Under the pieces are notes generated by a model. The model made no database searches. It was not told where the DNA came from and was given only the letters and a program-made list of their open reading frames with translations. This document shows positions 38,125-47,742 of a stretch of DNA of 64,000 nucleotides, in pieces (position 1 is the stretch's first letter; each line of letters starts with the position of its first letter). Source of the DNA: Nocardiopsis endophytica (GTDB lineage Bacteria > Actinomycetota > Actinomycetes > Streptosporangiales > Streptosporangiaceae); the NCBI RefSeq assembly GCF_027706725.1, contig NZ_JAQFWQ010000018.1:1-64000 (forward strand), written 5' to 3'. Both the position numbers and the translations under genes were made by a program.

Positions 38125-39582
38125 ATGACGACGCACGACCGGCTCTTCATCGACGGACGGTGGGCCGCGCCCGCGGGTGACGGGGTGCTCCGGGTGAACT
38201 GCCCCCACGACGGGCGGACCGTCGGGTCGGCCCCCGAGGGCACCCCAGCCGACATCGACCTCGCCGTGGACGCCGCCCGCAGGGCCGCCGACTCCGGGCC
38301 CTGGCCGCGGACCTCCCCCGCCGAGCGGGCCGCGGCCCTCGGGAGGCTGGCCGAGGCGTTCGGCCGGCGCACCGGCGACCTCGCCGAGCTCATCACCGCC
38401 GAGATGGGCAGCCCCCTGTCCTTCTCGCAGCTCGCCCAGGCCCCGCTCGCCCACGCGGTGCTGGAGTACTACGCGGGCCTGGCCGACCAGGTCGACTGGG
38501 GCGATGTCCGGCCGGGGCTGCTCGGGCCCGTTCACGTCGAGCGCGAGCCCGCCGGGGTGGCCGCGGCGATCGTGCCGTGGAACGTGCCGCAGTTCCTCAT
38601 CGCCGCCAAGATCGCCCCCGCGCTGCTGGCCGGGTGCACGGTGGTGGTCAAGCCCGCACCTGAGACGCCCCTCGACCCGTACCTGCTGGCCGAGGCCGCC
38701 CAAGAGGCGGACCTGCCGCCGGGCGTGCTCAACATCGTGGCGGGCGGGCGCGAGACGGGCGAGCACCTGGTGGCCCACCCGGGCGTGGACCATGTCGCCT
38801 TCACCGGCTCGACCGCCGCCGGGCGCCGCATCGGCGCGCTGTGCGGCGAACGCCTGAAGGGCTGCAGCCTCGAACTGGGCGGCAAGTCGGCCGCGGTGAT
38901 CCTGGACGACGCCGACCTCGACGCCTACCTGGCGATGCTGCCGCTCACGGCGCTGCTCAACAACGGGGAGGCGTGCATCGCCCAGGCGCGCGTGCTCGCG
39001 CCCCGCGCGCGCTACGACGAGGTGGTGGAGGCGGTCTCGGAGAAGGTGGCCTCGCTGCGCGTCGGCGACCCGGCCGACCCCGCGACCGAGGTGGGGCCGC
39101 TGGTCTCGGAGCGCCAGCGCGAACGCGTCGAGGGCTACATCGCGCTCGGCCTCAAGGAGGGCGCCCGCATCACCACGGGCGGGGGACGCCCGAAGGGCGG
39201 GGGCCGGGACCGCGGGTTCTACGTGGAGCCGACCGTCTTCGCCGACGCGGGCAACGACATGCGCATCGCGCGCGAGGAGATCTTCGGCCCGGTCGTCGTG
39301 GTGGTGCCCTACGACGGCGAGGGGCCGGAGGGGGACGACGAGGCGGTGCGCCTGGCCGACGACAGCGAGTACGGGCTGGCGGGGTCGGTGTGGACGTCCG
39401 ACCCCGAGCGGGGCCTGGCGGTGGCGCGCAGGGTGCGCGCGGGGACGTTCGGCGTCAACGCCTACAACATCGACGTGAACACGCCGTTCGGCGGGCGCAA
39501 GGCGAGCGGGGTCGGCAGCGAGTTCGGCCCGGAGGGGCTCGACGAGTACCTGCGGTGGAAGTCGATCCCGACCCTCGGGTGA
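38125..39582 (+). CDS. Aldehyde dehydrogenase
   Basis: An NAD(P)-dependent aldehyde dehydrogenase of 485 residues, normal for the family. Visible elements are PWNVP with the catalytic Asn, KPAPETPL, FTGSTAAGRRI, ELGGKSA with the general-base Glu, and the catalytic Cys in NNGEACIAQ. EEIFGPV and PFGGRKASGVGSEFG also fit. The ATG at 38125 has GGGAGG upstream. A Glu precedes Ala-Cys where the family usually has Gln-x-Cys. It is a single gene; the substrate is unknown. Confidence 0.92.
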   Translation: MTTHDRLFIDGRWAAPAGDGVLRVNCPHDGRTVGSAPEGTPADIDLAVDAARRAADSGPWPRTSPAERAAALGRLAEAFGRRTGDLAELITAEMGSPLSFSQLAQAPLAHAVLEYYAGLADQVDWGDVRPGLLGPVHVEREPAGVAAAIVPWNVPQFLIAAKIAPALLAGCTVVVKPAPETPLDPYLLAEAAQEADLPPGVLNIVAGGRETGEHLVAHPGVDHVAFTGSTAAGRRIGALCGERLKGCSLELGGKSAAVILDDADLDAYLAMLPLTALLNNGEACIAQARVLAPRARYDEVVEAVSEKVASLRVGDPADPATEVGPLVSERQRERVEGYIALGLKEGARITTGGGRPKGGGRDRGFYVEPTVFADAGNDMRIAREEIFGPVVVVVPYDGEGPEGDDEAVRLADDSEYGLAGSVWTSDPERGLAVARRVRAGTFGVNAYNIDVNTPFGGRKASGVGSEFGPEGLDEYLRWKSIPTLG

Positions 39583-40083
39583 CGAGCACGGCCGCCCTGG
39601 AGAAACGCCGCTTCCCTCAGGAAGAACGGTGTCACGCCGGTGGGGCGGGGCGCCGCTGGCCGAGGCCGCGACGGCGGCTCGGCCCCGCCCCAGGGCCGTC
39701 ACCGGCGGGCCGACCCGGCCGGCCGCCGATCACACCGCTCCAACGGACGCGACCACCGGGGACTCGGCTCGGCCGCCGACGCTTCGGGGCACCCGCCTTC
39801 GGCCCCTCCCCGGCGCACCGCCCTCACCTCCACTGACGCGCAAGGGCCCAGGTGAACCGCCATTCTGGTCGCGGCGGGCGCATACCCTCCCCTCCCTCCC
39901 ACTCCCCCCTTTGATAACCGCTCCGTAACGGCCGGGAGGCGCCCCCGTTCCGCCCTCACCTCCCCTACCTGCGATTTTCCAGTAGCCGAATCCCTACATA
40001 GCGTATTCACGACCGCGACGGGAACAATAAGGAGCCAACCGAATCACACACCTTGGACAACCGCAGAAAGAGACCGCGCCACG
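39583..40083. other. Gap upstream of the VMAP cluster
   Basis: No gene is supported. The first 300 bp are GC-rich. A short PLQRTRP-coding stretch (about 39735-39760) resembles one near 19939-19960, possibly a weak shared repeat. From about 39905 the sequence becomes AT-richer (TTGATAACC, CCTACATAGCGTATTC), ending in AATAAGGAGCC at 40026-40036. This is probably the promoter of the cluster. That good Shine-Dalgarno sequence is nearly 50 bases from the first usable start codon, which is odd. Confidence 0.5.
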
Positions 40084-42015
40084 GTGGCTTCTCCTTCCCA
40101 CCCCCTCACCCCCGCACCGCTCTCCCTCCCCACGTGGCAGGTACGGATCCCCACCCTCCATGGTGCGGTCGCCGGCGGCGGCGTCGTCCTGCCCGGCGGC
40201 CGGATCCTCACCTGCGCCCACGTCGTCGACGCCGCGCTGGAGCGCCCCCGCGGGCAGGCGCCTCCGGCGCGGGCCGCCGCCGTGCCCGTCGAGGTGCCCG
40301 GCGCGGGCGGGTTCACCCGCCGCACGGCCCGGGTCGACCCCGACGCCTGGGACCCGGCCGGGGACACCGCGGTGCTGCTCCTGGACCCGGCGCCCGGCGC
40401 CGCCGACCCCGAGCCCGCGGTGCTGCGCGGCGTCATGGAGCGGATCCGGCGCACCCGGCGGCCCCGGGCGGTGCACGTGCGCGGCCACCCCGCCCGGTAC
40501 GCCGCCGACGCCCCGTTCGGGCTCAGCGCCTTCGGCCGGGTGGTCGGCGACGGGGTGCGCGCCGGCGCCGCCCAGCTCGACCTGGACCCGGGCGGGCCGA
40601 TGGGGATCCTGCCCGGGTTCAGCGGGTGCGGGGTGCTGGACGTGGAGGAGGGCGCGGTGATGGGCATCGTGGGACAGGCGCTGGTGGGGCCGGACGGCGG
40701 GGGCGGCCGGCTGGCCGCGGTGGTGCCGGTCGAGGCCGTCCCGTCGCTGTCCCCGCTGGCCGCCGACCCCGGGCGGCAGGGGGTGGAGCGCGCGCTGGGG
40801 GCGGTGCCGTTCGGCGACGCGGCCGCCGCCTACCGGGCCGCGACGGCCTCCCGCGCCTTGGAGGGGGCGCCGTTCCGCACGGCCCTGGAGGCCTTCGACC
40901 ACCTGAGCGGCCTGGCCCCGCGCGGGGACGGGCTTCCCCTGGAGGTGGTCTTCGCCGAGGAGGCGGCCCGGCTCGGTATCGGCGACCCGGCGGTGCTGCG
41001 CGCCTACGCCGACACCCGCGGGCCGGGCGAGGTGCCCCGGGAGGCGCTGCTGCGGCTGCGCGGCGGCCCGGCGCCGGCGGCGCGCGCCGGTGCCCGCCTG
41101 GAGTTCATCGCCGAGCCGCTGCCCGGCCCGCCGGGACGGCCGCGCCGGTACGAGCTGCACGCGCGCGTGCGCGCCGGGGGCACGGTGACGCCGCACGGCG
41201 CGCTCCGGGTGGACGCGGGCGGCCTGCGCCCGGCCGTGCTGGACATGGTCACCGACGTCGAGCGGATGCTGGAGCAGCGCTCGCGCGCGCACGCCCCGGA
41301 GCTGGCCCTGGAGTTCGTCCTCCCTTTCGAGCTGCTCATTTCCGGCGACGTGCCGCACTGGAGGATCAGGACCCCGATGAGCCCTTATGGGGAGCGGCTG
41401 GGCAGCGCGTATGAAATCGTTCTCCACAGTTACGAGCGGCAGCGGGCGCGGCAATGGAGCCGCGCCCGGCGGCAGCGGCGGCGCCGGATCGAACACGTGA
41501 CCGGGAGCGGCCAGGGGCGGGTGCGGAGGATCGGGGCCCACCACCGGGCCGCCGGGCCGCTGCACGACCGGCTCAGCGACCCGTCGGTCGCGGTGTGCCT
41601 GCTGGTCGAAGGGGGTGCGCACGGTCTCCGGGAGGCGCTCGCCGCGGCCCTGGAATCGGGCGTGCCGGTGGTCGCCTGGCGGGCCCCGGCGGCGCGCCGG
41701 GCCCCGCCCCCGCGGCGCCCGGCCGAGGAGCGTGAGAACACGGCGCCCATTCCTCCGTTGGAGAACGAGTACGCTTTCGATACCTTGATTTCCCGAGAGC
41801 GTCACCGGCTCACCCGAGAGGAGATCGACGCCCTCCCGAAACGCCTGCTCGAATGGCGTATCGCGGCCACCGATACCGACATTTCCGACGCGACGACCAC
41901 GAATACCGGCGACCCCTTCGACATCGCACTTCTCAGCGACCTCACCGGCCCCGCCGCCGAGGAGCGCGGGCCCGGGGCCATCGCCGCCCCCGAGGAGACC
42001 CCGGACAGCGAATAG
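40084..42015 (+). CDS. Trypsin-like protease/VMAP-C protein of a ternary conflict system
   Basis: A 643-residue protein. Residues about 20-215 form a trypsin-like domain with a complete-looking triad: His46 in LTCAHVVD, Asp94 in GDTAVLLL and Ser180 in GFSGCGV. A helical middle region (about 240-330) follows. The C-terminal region resembles VMAP-C: FVLPFELLISGDVPHWRI (about 414-431) and CLLVEGG...GVPVVAWR (about 508-536). VMAP proteins are defined by association with vWA and MoxR genes, exactly as here. They are predicted to be activated, possibly by proteolysis, in NTP-dependent conflict systems. The GTG at 40084 is the first in-frame start. Fourteen bases separate it from the MoxR gene. Confidence 0.82.
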   Translation: MASPSHPLTPAPLSLPTWQVRIPTLHGAVAGGGVVLPGGRILTCAHVVDAALERPRGQAPPARAAAVPVEVPGAGGFTRRTARVDPDAWDPAGDTAVLLLDPAPGAADPEPAVLRGVMERIRRTRRPRAVHVRGHPARYAADAPFGLSAFGRVVGDGVRAGAAQLDLDPGGPMGILPGFSGCGVLDVEEGAVMGIVGQALVGPDGGGGRLAAVVPVEAVPSLSPLAADPGRQGVERALGAVPFGDAAAAYRAATASRALEGAPFRTALEAFDHLSGLAPRGDGLPLEVVFAEEAARLGIGDPAVLRAYADTRGPGEVPREALLRLRGGPAPAARAGARLEFIAEPLPGPPGRPRRYELHARVRAGGTVTPHGALRVDAGGLRPAVLDMVTDVERMLEQRSRAHAPELALEFVLPFELLISGDVPHWRIRTPMSPYGERLGSAYEIVLHSYERQRARQWSRARRQRRRRIEHVTGSGQGRVRRIGAHHRAAGPLHDRLSDPSVAVCLLVEGGAHGLREALAAALESGVPVVAWRAPAARRAPPPRRPAEERENTAPIPPLENEYAFDTLISRERHRLTREEIDALPKRLLEWRIAATDTDISDATTTNTGDPFDIALLSDLTGPAAEERGPGAIAAPEETPDSE

Positions 42016-42028
42016 GGAGGTCCCGCCG

Positions 42029-43147
42029 ATGACGTCCGCCCCGGAGCCCGGCCCCGGGCGGCCCGAGAGCGGCCCCGCGTTCCCCTCCTGGTGGATCTAC
42101 CGGGGCACCGGAACGCCGAGCCCGTACGCGCCGCCGCTGGGCGAGCGGCTCCCCCCGCCGCCGCCGTGGCGCCGCTTCCCCGGGATTCCGGACGGGTCGG
42201 AACCTCCGATCGACGAGGCTGAAATGGAGCGGGTGCTGGGGCCGGGGCACGGCGCGCGGACGCGCCGGCTCTCCGAGGCCGAGACGGCGGTGGCCGACGC
42301 CGTCAACGCGGCCCTGCTGCTGCGCCGCCCGCTGCTGGTCACCGGGCGCCCCGGGGTGGGCAAGTCGAGCCTGGCCTACCGCGTCTCCCGGGAGCTGGGC
42401 CTGGGCCGCGTGCTGCGCTGGTCGGTCACCAGCCGCACCTCCCTGGCCGACGGCCTGTACTCCTACGACCCGCTGGCCCGCATCCACGACATCAGCGCCG
42501 ACGCCGCGGCGCTGGGGCCCGAGGCCGCCGAGCGCGAGGTGCGCCGCCCGATCGGGGACTACCTGCGGCTCGGGCCGCTGGGGACCGCGCTCCTCCCGGC
42601 CGAGCTGCCCCGGGTGCTGGTCATCGACGAGTTCGACAAGGGCGACGCCGACCTGGCCGACGACCTGCTGGACGTGATGGAGAACGGTCGGTTCCGCATC
42701 CCCGAGCTGGCGCGGCTGGGCGCCTCCCGGCCGGAGGTCGCCGTGCCCACCGACGACCCCGGGCGCACCGCGACCGTGCGCAACGGCGAGGTCGTCTGCC
42801 GCGAGTTCCCGTTCATCGTCATCACCAGCAACTCCGAGCGCCCCTTCCCGGCCGCGTTCCGCCGCCGCTGCCTGCCGGTGGAGCTGCCGCCGCCCACGCA
42901 GGAGCAGCTCGCCGAGATCGTCGCCGCGCACTTCTCCGGCCGCGACGCCGCCGCCGACCGGGAGCTGATCCGCGCGTTCGTGGAGCGCTCGGCGGGCAAG
43001 GGCGGCCTGTCCATCGACCAGCTACTCAACTCGGTCCATCTCGTTAGTTCCGATGTCCGCGCGCGTGCCACATCCTGGGATCCGAATGCCTGGCAGCACG
43101 TACTCGACGTGATCTGGCAACGCCTGACCGAAACGGGCCCTGAGTGA
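42029..43147 (+). CDS. MoxR-type AAA+ ATPase
   Basis: A 372-residue AAA+ protein. Pro-rich residues 1-60 precede the core, which has Walker A GRPGVGKSS (106-114), Walker B VLVIDEFDKGD (196-206) and sensor 1 FIVITSNSERP. An arginine-finger region AAFRRRC follows, then a C-terminal lid. Unlike classical MoxR chaperones it has a long insertion around 130-185. In vWA-MoxR-VMAP systems this ATPase is thought to remodel or license the vWA and VMAP partners. Its stop overlaps the next gene's GTG by four bases, so the two are translationally coupled. Confidence 0.9.
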   Translation: MTSAPEPGPGRPESGPAFPSWWIYRGTGTPSPYAPPLGERLPPPPPWRRFPGIPDGSEPPIDEAEMERVLGPGHGARTRRLSEAETAVADAVNAALLLRRPLLVTGRPGVGKSSLAYRVSRELGLGRVLRWSVTSRTSLADGLYSYDPLARIHDISADAAALGPEAAEREVRRPIGDYLRLGPLGTALLPAELPRVLVIDEFDKGDADLADDLLDVMENGRFRIPELARLGASRPEVAVPTDDPGRTATVRNGEVVCREFPFIVITSNSERPFPAAFRRRCLPVELPPPTQEQLAEIVAAHFSGRDAAADRELIRAFVERSAGKGGLSIDQLLNSVHLVSSDVRARATSWDPNAWQHVLDVIWQRLTETGPE

Positions 43148-46100
43148 GCGCGCGAGGCGAGCGACCCCGCCCGCGGGCCGAGCAGCCGCGGGCCGAGGGG
43201 GCGGAGCGGGAGCCGCCCCCCGATGAGGCGTACCCGCAGGACACCGCGGAAGGCCCCCTGTGGTGGGAGGTCGCCGACGCGGTGTGGCTGGCCGCGCGCA
43301 GCGGCGGCGCCCCGGACGCCGCCGGGGGCCCACCGCCGCCCGCGCCGCACGGCGCGCCCGCCCGGCAGGAGGCCGGCCCGGACGCCCCCGAGGGCTCCCC
43401 CGGCGCGGACGACGAACCGCTCGCTCCGCCCGGCCTCCCCGGGGAGCCCGGGCCCACCGCCGACGCCCCCGGTGACGGCACTCCCGGTTCCGCAGGGGCC
43501 CCGCCCGGTGCCGGAGCGCCCTTCTCACCCGTCCGCCCCGACCGCGGCGGGCAGGACGACCTGGCCGTCCCCGGCCCCGCCGCCGGGCCCGCCTCCGACC
43601 TGCCCGATCCGCAGGGCCTGGTGCGCGCCCTGCTCCGGCTGCGCCGCACCCGCCTGCGCCCCGGCGCCGGGCCGCTGGACGAGCACGCCACCGCCGAGGG
43701 GTACGCCGAGCGCGCGCTGGCCCACCCCTCCGGCCCCGGGGCCCGCGGCGTCCCGCTGCTGCCCCGCTTCTCCGGGGAGCCCGCCTCCCCCGACTCCCTC
43801 ACCGTGCTCGTGGACGCGGGCCTGTCCATGCTCGTGCACGAGCCCCGGGTGAAGCGGTTCCTGGAGCTGCTGGCGCCGCTGAAGGTGTGCGCCCGCACCC
43901 GCGTCCTGCGCATGGACTCCGACAAGGCCTGGCACGACGACCTGGTGCTGCGCTCCGAGCACGGCCCCGCCCCCTCCCCCCGGCGTCTCGTCGCCGACGG
44001 CGGGAGCCACGTGGTGCTCGTGCTCACCGACGGCGTCGGCGAGGGGTGGCACCGGGGGGCGGTCCCGGTGTGGCTGGCCCGCTGGGGGCGCACCGCCGCG
44101 GTCGGCGTCGTCCAGCTCCTCGACCGGGCCCAGTGGCCGCGCACCGGCATCCGCCCCCGGCTTGCGGTGCTGCGCCCGCCCGAGGACCCCGGGCCCGCCG
44201 TGGCCCCCAACGCCGCCTACCGGACCGTGCCCGCCGCGCCGGTCGACGGCCTCGCCGAGCCCTTCGGACCGGGGCGGCCCGGCGCCGCCCCGGACGGCGC
44301 GGTGCCGGTGCCCGTGGTCCCGCTCGACACCGATGAGCTGGGCGCCTGGGCCGGTTTCGTGTCCCAGCGCCCGGAGGCCCACGAGCTGAACGCCTCGGTG
44401 CTCTACGCCGAGGAGGCGACCGGCGACCCGCCCCCGTCGGCCCAGCCCCGCCCGCTGGTGCGGCGCGGCGCCGGCCCCGACCCGGCGGACGCCGGCGAGC
44501 TGGTGGCGCGGTTCCGGGAGACGGCCTCCGCACCGGCGCTGGAGCTGGCCGTGTGCCTGGCGGCGGTGCCGCTGAACCTGCCGACGGCGCACGCGGTGCG
44601 GGCGCGCTTCGTGCCCGAGGCCACCGCCTCCGACCTGGCCGAGGCGCTGTGGTCGGGGCTGGTGGTGCGGCGCCCCGGAGGCATCCCCATCACCCGCGCC
44701 GACCAGGTGTCGCTGGGCTTCCGTCCGGGGGTGCGCGCCGCCCTGCTGGCCTCGGGGGGCACCCGCGAGCGGATCCGGGCGCTGCTCGCCCTGGCCGCCG
44801 AGCGGTTCGCCGGAGCGGCCCCGTGGATGGAGGCGTTCGCGGCGCTGCTGCACGGGCGCACCTTCGACCCGGCGCTGCCGCCCGTCCACGACGAGACCGC
44901 GCCCATCGCCCGCGCGCTGCGGCCCGCGATGCGGGCACTGCCCGGGGTGATGCGGACGGCCGCCGACCTGTGGGACGTGGCCCCGGCGGGCGGGACCGGG
45001 CCCGCGGGCCCCGAGCACGAGCGGGCGCGCGAGCCGGCGCCCGCGCACCACCAGGAACGACCAGAACAGAGGGACGACGTGGCTGCTGGAGATTCCGTGT
45101 TCCCTGGAGCCGGCCGTGGCGGGGCGCCCGCCGCGCAGCGCCCGGGAGTGCCCGCCCAAGAGGCACGCCCGGAGCGCCCCGCCGCACCGGAGCCGCCACG
45201 GCCCCCCGGGCAGCGCGGCCGTCCGGCCGTCTGGGGCAGGGTCCCGCCCCGCAACCCGTCCTTCGTGGGCCGCCACGACCTGCTGGAGGAGCTGGCCCGG
45301 CGGCTGGCCTCGGGGGACACGCACATCCTGCCGCAGGCCCTGCGCGGCATGGGCGGCGTGGGCAAGACCCAGCTGGCCACCGAGTTCGCCTGGCGCCACC
45401 GCGACGAGTACGACCTGGTTTGGTGGATCCCCGCGGACACCCCCACCCAGATCCAGCAGTCGCTCATCGATCTGGCCCCGCGGCTGGGCGTGGACATCGA
45501 CCGCGACCCGACGAGCATCTCCCGGTCGGTCCTGGAGGCACTGCGCTCCGGCGAGCCCCACAGCGACTGGCTGCTGGTGTACGACAACGCCGCCGACCCC
45601 GAGGACGTGCGGCCGCTGCTGCCCAGCGGCGGTCCGGGGCAGGTGCTCATCACCTCGCGGTCCTCGCAGTGGCGCAACGCCGGCGGGAACCTGCTGGAGG
45701 TCGACGTCTTCCGGCGCGAGGAGAGCATCGAGCTGCTGCGCAAGCGCGGCCCGGAGGCGCTGACCGGGCCCGACGCCGACCTGATCGCCGACAAGCTGGG
45801 CGACCTGCCGCTGGCGGTGGAACAGACGGCCGTGTGGCTGTACGAGACCATGATGGACCCGCGGGACTGGCTGGAGGTGTTCGACGAGAAGCAGGAGGAG
45901 CTGCTGACCAGCGTCGCGCCGTCGCCGGACTACCCGTGGACGGTCGGGGCGACCATGAACATGGCGCTGGACCGGCTCTACCAGACCGACCCGGCGGCCC
46001 TGCGGCTGCTGCAGGTGTGCGCCTTCCTGGCCCCCCAGCCGATCTCGCGCCGCCTGTTCAACGGCGCGCGGAACGTGGAGGGGCCCAGAGAGCTCCAGGA

Positions 46101-47709
46101 GATCCTGTCGGACCCGGCGGTGCGCCTGGGCCGGGTGCTGCGCAGCATCGACCGCTACGCGCTGGCCCGGATGGACCACCGCAACGGCACCTTCCAACTG
46201 CACAAACTGGTGCAGGAGACGCTGAAGCTGCCGCTGACCGAGGAGCAGCGGGCGGAGTACCGGCACTGCGCCCACCAGCTGCTGGCCAACTACGAGCCGG
46301 GCGACCCCGAGTCGGTGGCGGACTGGCCGCGCTACGCCGAGCTGCAGCCGCACGTGTGGGAGACCGAGCAGTGGGACTGCCAGAGCCCGTGGTGCCGCCA
46401 GCTGGTCATCAACCAGGCCCAGTTCCTCATGCTGTGGGGGCGGCTGCGGGCCTCCCGGACCCTGGCCGAGACCGCGATCCGGCACTGGACCCACCACCTG
46501 GGCGACGAGGAGCCGCAGACCCTCCGGCTCCAGGCCCTCTACGCCGTGCTGCTGTCGATGTTCGGCGACTTCGACGACTCGCACGAGCTGACCCTGCACG
46601 TGGTGGACAGCCTCACCCGCCTGTACGGCCCCGACGACGCCGAGACGCTCCGGGTCAGCAACGACCTGCCGACGGACCTGCGCAACCTGGGGCGCTTCCA
46701 TGAGGCCGTGGAGGTCAGCGAGCGGATCCTGGCGAGCCAGGAGCGCCTCATGGGGCGCGACGACCCGGTGACGCTGCAGGTGGCGCACATCCACGCGGTG
46801 GGCCTGCGGCTGATCGGCCGCTTCGACGAGGCCATGGAGATCGACCGGTACAACCTGCAGCGCCGCATCGAGATCCTCGGCCCCGAGAACCTGCGCACCC
46901 TGTCCAGCGAGTACTGCCTGGCGCTCGGCCACATGGAGTCGGGCGACTACTGGCGCGCCCTGGACATCATGGAGGGGTCGCGGACCGTCATCGAGCGCAA
47001 CTATCCGGCCGACAACCAGTTCCGGCTGGGGGCGCTGCTGGTGCTGGCCGCGATCCTGCGCCGCATCGGGCGCCTGGAGGAGGCGCTGGACATCTCCGAC
47101 GAGACCTACCGCCTCTACCTGGAGCGCGAGGGCCCCGACTCCCTGTTGTCCCTCCAGGCGACCGGCTGCCACGCGGTCGCCCTCCGCGCGGTGGGCGAGC
47201 ACGACCAGGCGCTGACCCTGTCCGAGCGCGCGCTGAACGCGCTGCGCGCCGCCTACGGCGAGGACCACCCGCTGCCCGCCGACGCGGCCGTCAACCACGC
47301 CGTCATCCTGCGGCTGGTGGGACGGCTGGAAGAGGCCAAGAAGCTGGACGAGCAGGCGCTGCGGGTGCACGAGGCGCGGCTGGGGCACGAGCACCCCAAC
47401 ACCGTCGCCAACGCGGTCAACCTCGCCAGCGACCTGTTCGCCCTGGGCCGCCCCGAGCAGGCGCTGGAACAGGACGCCCGCACGCACCGCACCGCGCGCG
47501 AGGTCCTGGGCGAGAACCATCCGCTGACGCTGGTGGTGTGGCGGAACCTGCTGCTGGACCGGGCCGCGGTGGAGGGCACCGTCCCCGAGGAGGAGCGCGC
47601 GGCGATGATCGCCCGCTACGGCGAGGTGTTCGGGCCCGAGCACCCGGCGACCAGGTCGGCCGAACGGGACGTGCGCGGCAACTGCGACCTGATGCTGAAC
47701 CTGCTCTGA
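43144..47709 (+). CDS. vWA-like/NB-ARC/TPR giant protein (SAV_2336/FxsT type)
   Basis: 1521 residues. Residues 1-150 are Pro/Gly/Ala-rich. The SAV_2336-type N-terminal region (about 150-620) includes a vWA-like fold with LTVLVDAGLSML (MIDAS DxSxS present only as DAGLS) and VVLVLTDGVGEGW. After a linker comes an NB-ARC STAND ATPase: VGRHDLLEEL, P-loop GMGGVGKTQ at about 735, LLVYDNAAD at about 811, VLITSRS, and GDLPLAVEQ. From about residue 1085 to 1500 there are roughly ten tetratricopeptide-type repeats with GRLEEA/GEDHPLP-style units. The N-terminal part corresponds to the vWA partner and the C-terminal part to the FxSxx-COOH-system TPR protein. It is probably a sensor switch that oligomerises on a signal. 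Confidence 0.85.
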   Translation: MSARGERPRPRAEQPRAEGAEREPPPDEAYPQDTAEGPLWWEVADAVWLAARSGGAPDAAGGPPPPAPHGAPARQEAGPDAPEGSPGADDEPLAPPGLPGEPGPTADAPGDGTPGSAGAPPGAGAPFSPVRPDRGGQDDLAVPGPAAGPASDLPDPQGLVRALLRLRRTRLRPGAGPLDEHATAEGYAERALAHPSGPGARGVPLLPRFSGEPASPDSLTVLVDAGLSMLVHEPRVKRFLELLAPLKVCARTRVLRMDSDKAWHDDLVLRSEHGPAPSPRRLVADGGSHVVLVLTDGVGEGWHRGAVPVWLARWGRTAAVGVVQLLDRAQWPRTGIRPRLAVLRPPEDPGPAVAPNAAYRTVPAAPVDGLAEPFGPGRPGAAPDGAVPVPVVPLDTDELGAWAGFVSQRPEAHELNASVLYAEEATGDPPPSAQPRPLVRRGAGPDPADAGELVARFRETASAPALELAVCLAAVPLNLPTAHAVRARFVPEATASDLAEALWSGLVVRRPGGIPITRADQVSLGFRPGVRAALLASGGTRERIRALLALAAERFAGAAPWMEAFAALLHGRTFDPALPPVHDETAPIARALRPAMRALPGVMRTAADLWDVAPAGGTGPAGPEHERAREPAPAHHQERPEQRDDVAAGDSVFPGAGRGGAPAAQRPGVPAQEARPERPAAPEPPRPPGQRGRPAVWGRVPPRNPSFVGRHDLLEELARRLASGDTHILPQALRGMGGVGKTQLATEFAWRHRDEYDLVWWIPADTPTQIQQSLIDLAPRLGVDIDRDPTSISRSVLEALRSGEPHSDWLLVYDNAADPEDVRPLLPSGGPGQVLITSRSSQWRNAGGNLLEVDVFRREESIELLRKRGPEALTGPDADLIADKLGDLPLAVEQTAVWLYETMMDPRDWLEVFDEKQEELLTSVAPSPDYPWTVGATMNMALDRLYQTDPAALRLLQVCAFLAPQPISRRLFNGARNVEGPRELQEILSDPAVRLGRVLRSIDRYALARMDHRNGTFQLHKLVQETLKLPLTEEQRAEYRHCAHQLLANYEPGDPESVADWPRYAELQPHVWETEQWDCQSPWCRQLVINQAQFLMLWGRLRASRTLAETAIRHWTHHLGDEEPQTLRLQALYAVLLSMFGDFDDSHELTLHVVDSLTRLYGPDDAETLRVSNDLPTDLRNLGRFHEAVEVSERILASQERLMGRDDPVTLQVAHIHAVGLRLIGRFDEAMEIDRYNLQRRIEILGPENLRTLSSEYCLALGHMESGDYWRALDIMEGSRTVIERNYPADNQFRLGALLVLAAILRRIGRLEEALDISDETYRLYLEREGPDSLLSLQATGCHAVALRAVGEHDQALTLSERALNALRAAYGEDHPLPADAAVNHAVILRLVGRLEEAKKLDEQALRVHEARLGHEHPNTVANAVNLASDLFALGRPEQALEQDARTHRTAREVLGENHPLTLVVWRNLLLDRAAVEGTVPEEERAAMIARYGEVFGPEHPATRSAERDVRGNCDLMLNLL

Positions 47710-47742
47710 GAGCGGGCCGCGCCGAGGCGGCCGGGAGGGCGG

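Noticed and set aside
39735-39760. A repeat shared with 19939-19960 (CTCCAxCGxACxCGACC)
   Set aside because: Only about 20 bases are similar and the flanks diverge; too weak to call.
43525-47643. A 1372-residue open frame antisense to the vWA/NB-ARC/TPR gene
   Set aside because: Composition is that of an antisense shadow (Gln/Arg/Gly/His-rich), and the plus strand has clear P-loop and TPR motifs.
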